A stretch of 60,000 nucleotides of DNA from Symsagittifera roscoffensis (Eukaryota; Xenacoelomorpha; Acoela; Convolutidae): positions 69,102,223 through 69,162,222 of the forward strand of contig NC_087062.1 of assembly GCF_963678635.1 (NCBI RefSeq). The letters run 5' to 3'. The stretch's first letter is position 1, and each line of letters opens with the position of its first letter. Positions 53,710 to 60,000 of the stretch are shown piece by piece. A program made the position numbers and the translations under genes. A model generated the notes under the pieces. That model searched no databases. It saw only the letters and a program-made list of their open reading frames with translations, and was not told the origin of the DNA.

Positions 53710-54592
53710 TCTCAGAATTCTATTATGCATGACTAACCTAATATGAAGGGTCGTTTTGTTTTTAGACCCCTCGGCATTGAAGCTGAGCTGCTTATTTTAC
53801 AATTATCCTTAACTGGGAGGGGTCTATCAATAAACCTTTTTTCGGATTATTTGCTGTTTTCAGTGTTCCCTAGCCCCTACTTATCCTCGAGATTAGAACT
53901 AATCTGTGTTTTCGAATCATTGCTACCGTTCGGTAGGGCTATGAAACTTTTGAACCGTAAAGGGTTTACCTTCAAACCCGATCGTCTTGCTAAAAACAGT
54001 GTGAAGCAATTCCTATGTTGATTTCTTCGAAAAAATGATTAGCTCACGTTCACGCATAAGTTTTGTGGCGTTTCGTACTTACTTCTAAAAAATGCAAAAA
54101 GTTGGATCTCAATACTCAAACTGTTCTAACAACGACCGAACTTAATTTAACTGGTTTCTCTAATTATATCAGTTCAGTTACGATGAAAATTACTAAATCA
54201 GCGCTTTTTCCGTTGCAAAAAATATAGATGTCTCGTAAATTTGCGTTTTTTGGTGGATCAAAATGTCAATATTTCGACCTTAAAAGACGGTCCGTTTACG
54301 GTCTTTTTGATTGAGAAACGGAATAGAAAGTTTAATAAGTTTAGTACTAGTAGTAGTACTAATAGTATTATACCCTTATGGAATCCTCCCACCCTTCAAG
54401 GCACGTAAATTTTTGGTCTAAGCTAAGCTAAAAACTTAATCAGGGAATCCGGAAGGCTTTCGCATTCCGAACCACCCTTCCGGCTCCTGATGAAAAGCTT
54501 TTCTTGGATCCGCTCGGCTGGAGTTCTCCCGTTGATTGGTTTGCTGATTACGATATCATGAATAACACACAGGAGCGCCGTAAAAACATAAA

Positions 54593-55098
54593 TGTAACTT
54601 TCGCCCTGAAATAAAAAACTGACGGAAGATATAGCTAGGTTCTAAAACGACTGGCTAGCGGCTTCACATGCTTTTAATTGTCTCTACCACAGCCTGTTCA
54701 ATGTGGTTCTCTTAAAATCGGGTCGACAAAGTCAATAAAATTTGAAGGCTATCGGTCGATCCGCTTAAATAAACTAAGTCACATGCAAAATTCTGAGCTC
54801 ATGACTGGGTCTCAGTATACTCAGACCAGGAGGTCACTCCTAAAAACAAGGCTACTACTTAAGTATTATTTTACTTTTGCTTTTGTTCAGTAGATAAAAT
54901 CGGAGATGGATCGACCTTTGCCCTCAACTCCTAACTTCTCATACTCTAAAATGAAACTGATGCTATTTGAAATCAATTCAATTTCAACATAGAGGCTAAA
55001 AATTGTTTAAAAGGTAGTTTAGTTTAATCTTCGATGGCCCTCTAGCTTCCTGAATCCGCGTGAAGAAGCGTCTTCTTCACGTTCAGAAAGTGTGTTGA
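54593..55098 (-). mobile_element. Minus-oriented LTR-like repeat
   Basis: Begins TGTAACTTTCGCCC; hairpin core at 54,808-54,827 with one base changed. 11 bp after AGATAAAATC are missing relative to 58,405. The perfect 23-nt GTGAAGAAG hairpin is at 55,059-55,081. Confidence 0.7.
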
Positions 55099-55310
55099 GT
55101 TCTCCGATTTGACCTAGAATCTCCGGGTTTGGATTTGTATTAGTCCTAATTCTATTAGTTTAAGCGCATACTAATAAAAACTTAAGATAAATAGCAAAAG
55201 ACGAGAGGTCAGTGACTGCAATGGTGACTTGACTCTAAATAAAAACAAAAAGACAAGAAGAGAAGACTAATACAAATCCAAACCCGGATATTTAAGGCCG
55301 AATCGATAAC
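55099..55310. mobile_element. Foldback/MITE-like element
   Basis: Arms GGGTTTGGATTTGTATTAGTC and GACTAATACAAATCCAAACCC pair exactly over 21 bp and extend with mismatches. Confidence 0.75.
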
Positions 55311-55365
55311 AAAAACACGATAAGAAAAAACTTGGGATTGGTTTCAGACCCGTTGGAAAAACTTC

Positions 55366-56225
55366 AGACTCTTCCGGATTGGCCGTCAAGCAACCTTCGG
55401 TCGGATCATTGCGGATTGGTACCCTTTTGAGTTGACAAAAATCTGACCCTTCCGGGTTAGCAAAATAGAATCCTTCCCAATTGCTTAAGTTAGGACTCTT
55501 CCAGATTGACAAAAACGGGACCTTTTCCAGTTGGCAAAAAAGGGACCCTTCCGGATCGTCAAAAATTGGATCCTTCCAGATTGGCAGTTAAAGTACCTTT
55601 CCGAATTGACATAATAGAATACTTCGGAATATGCAAAATTAGGATCCTTCGGTATTGGCATAAACGGTAACCTTCCGGAATGGCAAAAATAGTACGCTTC
55701 CGGATATGCAAAGATAGGAAACTTAAGGATTGGCAAATATAGGACCCTTCTGAATTGGCGAAAACGGGATTTTTCGGGATTGGTAAAAATAGGAGCCTAC
55801 CAGACTGGCAAAAACGGGATTTTTCGGAGTTGGCAAAAAAGGGACCCTTCCGGATCGTCAAAAATTGGATCCTTCCAGATTGGCAGTTAAAGTACCCTTC
55901 CGAATTAACATAATAGAATACTTCCGAATTTGCAAAATTAGGATCTTTCGGTATTGGCATAAACGTTAACCTTCCGGAATGGCAAAAATAGTACGCTTCC
56001 GGATATGCAAAGATAGGAAACTTAAGGATTGGCAAAAATAGGACCCTTTTGAATTGGCCAAAACGGGATTTTTTCGAATTGGTGAAAATAAGACCCTACC
56101 AGACTGGCAAAAATGGGACCTTTCCGAGTTGGCAAAAAATGGACTCTTCCGGATTTGCAATATTTGATCCTTCTGGATTGGCAAAAATAGGACCCCTGCA
56201 GATTGGAAAATTTATGACCCTTCCG
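55366..56225. repeat. 25-bp minisatellite array 7
   Basis: The array spans the junction of the 3.8-kb duplication (about 55,828). Its left part matches array 9 and its right part matches array 5. The joint lies inside similar minisatellite units, as expected for unequal exchange. Confidence 0.95.
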
Positions 56226-56661
56226 GTTCAAGAGAATCCTTACCCTTTCGGTTCTCTTAATATCGAGTCGATAAAATCATTAAAATTTGAAGGCTATCGG
56301 CCGAACCGCTTAAGTTAACTAAGCCAAATGCAAAATACGGAGCTCATGGCTGGGTCTCAGTATCCCCAGACCAGGAGGTCACTCCTAAAAACAAGGCTAC
56401 TACGTTAGTATTATTTTACTTTTTTATTTGTTCAGTAGATAAAATCATCATATAGTCGGAGATGAGTCGACCTTTACCCTTAACTTCTTTTTTCTCATAC
56501 TCTAAAAAAAAACTGATGCTATTTGAATTCAATTCAAGTTTATCCTAGAAGCTAAACGTTGTTTAAAATGCAGTTTAAATTAATCTTCGTTAGCGCTCTG
56601 GCTTCCTGAATCCGCGTGAAGAAGCGTCTTCTTCACGTTCAGAAAGTGTATTAAGTTCTTC

Positions 56662-56860
56662 GATTTGACCTAGAATCTCCGGCTTTGGATTTGTATTAGT
56701 CTTAATTCTTTTGTTTAGCGCATACTAAGAAAATCTTAAGACAAATAGCAAAAGACGAGAAATCATTGACTGCACTGGTGACTTGACTCTAAATAAAAAC
56801 AAAAAGACAATAAGGAAGACTAATACAAATCCAAACCTGGAGATTTAAGGTCAAATCGAT
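56662..56860. mobile_element. Foldback/MITE-like element (copy of 52,850)
   Basis: Duplicate of the near-perfect-arm element. Confidence 0.75.
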
Positions 56861-56917
56861 AACAAAAACACGATAATAAAAAACTTGGGATTGGTTTCCG
56901 ACCCGCTGGAAAAATTT

Positions 56918-57521
56918 CAGAACCTTGCGGATCCGCAGTCAAGCATTCCTCGGATCCTTCCGGAATGGTACCCTTCCGAGTTGACAAAAATCTGACCCTT
57001 CCGGACTAGCAAAATAGAATCCTTCCGATTTGCCAAAGTTAGGACCCTTCCAGATTGACAAAAATGGGACCTTTCCGGATGGGCAAAAACGGGAATCTTC
57101 CGGATTGGCAAAAATTGGATCTTTCCAGATTGGCAGTTAAAGTACCCTCCGAATTAACATAATAGAACACTTCCGAAATTGCAAAATTAGGATTCTTCGG
57201 TATTGGCGTAAACCGGAACCTTCAGAAATGGCAAGAATAGGACGCTTCCGGAAATGCAAAGATAGAAAGCTTCAGGATTGGCAAATATAGGACCCTTCTG
57301 AATTGGCCAAAACGGGATTTTTTCGAATTGGTGAAAAGAGGTCCCTACCAGACTGGCAAAAATGGGACCTTTCCGAGTTGACAAAAGTTGGGTCTTCCGG
57401 ATTGGAATTATTTGATCCTTCTAGATTGGCAAAAACAGGAACCTTCCGGATTGGCAAAATTATGACCCTTCCGGTTTGAGGGAATTATAACCCTTTCGGA
57501 TTAGGATTCTTCCGGATACGG
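56918..57521. repeat. 25-bp minisatellite array 8 (copy of array 6)
   Basis: Matches array 6 base for base over most of its length. Confidence 0.95.
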
Positions 57522-58404
57522 TCTCAGAATTCTATTATGCATGACTAACCTAATATGAAGGGTCGTTTTGTTTTTAGACCCCTCGGCATTGAAGCTGAGC
57601 TGCTTATTTTACAATTATCCTTAACTGGGAGGGGTCTATCAATAAACCTTTTTTCGGATTATTTGCTGTTTTCAGTGTTCCCTAGCCCCTACTTATCCTC
57701 GAGATTAGAACTAATCTGTGTTTTCGAATCATTGCTACCGTTCGGTAGGGCTATGAAACTTTTGAACCGTAAAGGGTTTACCTTCAAACCCGATCGTCTT
57801 GCTAAAAACAGTGTGAAGCAATTCCTATGTTGATTTCTTCGAAAAAATGATTAGCTCACGTTCACGCATAAGTTTTGTGGCGTTTCGTACTTACTTCTAA
57901 AAAATGCAAAAAGTTGGATCTCAATACTCAAACTGTTCTAACAACGACCGAACTTAATTTAACTGGTTTCTCTAATTATATCAGTTCAGTTACGATGTAA
58001 ATTACTAAATCAGCGCTTTTTCCGTTGCAAAAAATATGGATGTCTCGTAAATTTGCGTTTTTTGGTGGATCAAAATGTCAATATTTCGACCTTAAAAGAC
58101 GGTCCGTTTACGGTCTTTTTGATTGAGAAACGGAATAGAAAATTTAATAAGTTTAGTACTAGTAGTAGTACTAATAGTATTATACCCTTATGGAATCCTC
58201 CCACCCTTCAAGGCACGTAAATTTTTGGTCTAAGCTAAGCTAAAAACTTAATCAGGGAATCCGGAAGGCTTTCGCATTCCGAACCACCCTTCCGGCTCCT
58301 GATGAAAAGCTTTTCTTGGATCCGCTCGGCTGGAGTTCTCCCGTTGATTGGTTTGCTGATTACGATATCATGAATAACACACAGGAGCGCCGTAAAAACA
58401 TAAA

Positions 58405-58923
58405 TGTAACTTTCGCCCTGAAATAAAAAACTGACGGAAGATATAGCTAGGTTCTAAAACGACTGGCTAGCGGCTTCACATGCTTTTAATTGTCTCTACC
58501 ACAGCCTGTTCAATGTGGTTCTCTTAAAATCGGGTCGACAAAGTCAATAAAATTTGAAGGCTATCGGTCGATCCGCTTAAATAAACTAAGTCACATGCAA
58601 AATTCTGAGCTCATGACTGGGTCTCAGTATACTCAGACCAGGAGGTCACTCCTAAAAACAAGGCTACTACTTAAGTATTATTTTACTTTTGCTTTTGTTC
58701 AGTAGATAAAATCATCATATCATCGGAGATGGATCGACCTTTGCCCTCAACTCCTAACTTCTCATACTCTAAAATGAAACTGATGCTATTTGAAATCAAT
58801 TCAATTTCAACATAGAGGCTAAAAATTGTTTAAAAGGTAGTTTAGTTTAATCTTCGATGGCCCTCTAGCTTCCTGAATCCGCGTGAAGAAGCGTCTTCTT
58901 CACGTTCAGAAAGTGTGTTGAGT
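58405..58923 (-). mobile_element. Minus-oriented LTR-like repeat
   Basis: Begins TGTAACTTTCGCCC; hairpin core 58,620-58,639; 23-nt hairpin 58,882-58,904. Duplicate of 54,593. Confidence 0.7.
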
Positions 58924-59115
58924 TCTCCGATTTGACCTAGAATCTCCGGGTTTGGATTTGTATTAGTCCTAATTCTATTAGTTTAAGCGCATACTAATAA
59001 AAACTTAAGATAAATAGCAAAAGACGAGAGGTCAGTGACTGCAATAAAAACAAAAAGACAAGAAGAGAAGACTAATACAAATCCAAACCCGGATATTTAA
59101 GGCCGAATCGATAAC
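58924..59115. mobile_element. Foldback/MITE-like element with 18-bp deletion
   Basis: Duplicate of 55,099-55,310 lacking GGTGACTTGACTCTAAAT after GACTGCAAT. Confidence 0.75.
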
Positions 59116-59164
59116 AAAAACACGATAAGAAAAAACTTGGGATTGGTTTCAGACCCGTTGGAAA

Positions 59165-59730
59165 AACTTCAGACTCTTCCGGATTGGCCGTCAAGCAACC
59201 TTCGGTCGGATCATTGCGGATTGGTACCCTTTTGAGTTGACAAAAATCTGACCCTTCCGGGTTAGCAAAATAGAATCCTTCCCAATTGCTTAAGTTAGGA
59301 CTCTTCCAGATTGACAAAAACGGGACCTTTTCCAGTTGGCAAAAAAGGGACCCTTCCGGATCGTCAAAAATTGGATCCTTCCAGATTGGCAGTTAAAGTA
59401 CCTTTCCGAATTGACATAATAGAATACTTCGGAATATGCAAAATTAGGATCCTTCGGTATTGGCATAAACGGTAACCTTCCGGAATGGCAAAAATAGTAC
59501 GCTTCCGGATATGCAAAGATAGGAAACTTAAGGATTGGCAAATATAGGACCCTTCTGAATTGGCGAAAACGGGATTTTTCGGGATTGGTAAAAATAGGAG
59601 CCTACCAGACTGGCAAAAACGGGATTTTTCGGAGTTGGCAAAAATAGGACCCTTCCGGATTGGCAAAATTATGACCCTTCCGGTTTGAGAGACTTATTAC
59701 CCTTTCGGATTAGGACCCTTCCGGATACGG
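59165..59730. repeat. 25-bp minisatellite array 9
   Basis: Same unit family; the first part matches array 7. The conserved spacer follows to the window end (59,731-60,000) without a gene. Confidence 0.95.
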
Positions 59731-60000
59731 TCTCAGAGTTCTTTTATGCAAGACTAACCAGACATGAAGGGTCGTTTTGATTTTAGACCTCTTCGTTCTG
59801 AAGCTGAGCTGCTTATTTTACGATTATCCTTAACTGGGAGGTGTCTATCAATAAATTTTTTTCGAATTGTTAGGTGTTTTCAATGTTCCCTAACCCTTTC
59901 TTATCGTCGAGATTAACGTAAAAGTGTTTTTTTTGAACCGTTGCTACCGTTCGGTAGGGTTATGATGGCTTTTCATAAAAAAAACTTCAAACCCGATCGT

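Larger units (their letters stand above)
52017..55828. repeat. 3.8-kb tandem duplication, first copy
   Basis: The block repeats 3,812 bp downstream over its whole length. It carries minisatellite array 5, a truncated LTR-like core (hairpin 52,541-52,560), the 23-nt hairpin (52,803-52,825), a foldback, array 6, a spacer and another LTR-like copy. No gene. Confidence 0.9.
55829..59640. repeat. 3.8-kb tandem duplication, second copy
   Basis: Matches 52,017-55,828, with an 11-bp difference at about 58,712 and an 18-bp deletion at about 59,046. Contains the hairpin cores at 56,353-56,372 and 58,620-58,639. No gene. Confidence 0.9.

Overview
The window is eukaryotic nuclear DNA, most likely from an invertebrate animal. 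It has Ty3/gypsy-type retroelement domains, LTR-like ends, minisatellites, foldback elements and recent tandem segmental duplications, and no recognisable host gene. I could not narrow the organism further, and I saw no bacterial operon, rRNA, tRNA or CRISPR array.

Region 1 (1-13,812, + strand) is the coding-rich part: the 3' two thirds of one very large LTR retroelement. It starts inside pol, with the RNase H-integrase linker. The integrase catalytic core has been deleted at about 1,087-1,092. The integrase C-terminal domain and an acidic tail follow, then a domain that looks like an ADP-ribose-binding macro domain. After a ~400-bp spacer comes a ~9-kb module on the same strand: a coiled-coil ORF, an SGNH (GDSL) hydrolase domain behind a UAG in a leaky-stop context, a long broken reading frame of unknown function (to 7,434), a 545-aa acidic/basic ORF and a 1,008-aa ORF. 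The module ends at a purine-rich tract and an LTR-like sequence (TGTTACA...TGTTACA). Several stops and frameshifts show that this copy is decaying.

Region 2 (13,813-20,974) is a nest of older insertions. It holds a broken C-terminal piece of another retroelement and several minus-oriented LTR-like repeats. It also holds, on the minus strand at 16,800-18,165, a strongly diverged and frameshifted relative of the 1,008-aa protein, again followed directly by an LTR-like repeat. Finding the same gene-then-LTR order twice, in opposite orientations, is the best evidence that the unknown module belongs to the retroelement.

Region 3 (20,975-50,119) is a tandem duplication with a ~15.4-kb unit. Each copy contains a 25-bp minisatellite array, a minus-strand gypsy-type reverse transcriptase and protease remnant, a gag body tandemly repeated in 1,676-bp units (three in the first copy, two in the second), a foldback element and a second minisatellite array.

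Region 4 (50,120-60,000) has no genes. It is made of LTR-like cores with a conserved 20-nt hairpin, foldback elements and minisatellite arrays, much of it in a second tandem duplication of 3,812 bp. The same order of blocks recurs throughout, which suggests a composite repeat unit that spread by recombination. Most short open frames in regions 3 and 4 are by-products of the minisatellite.
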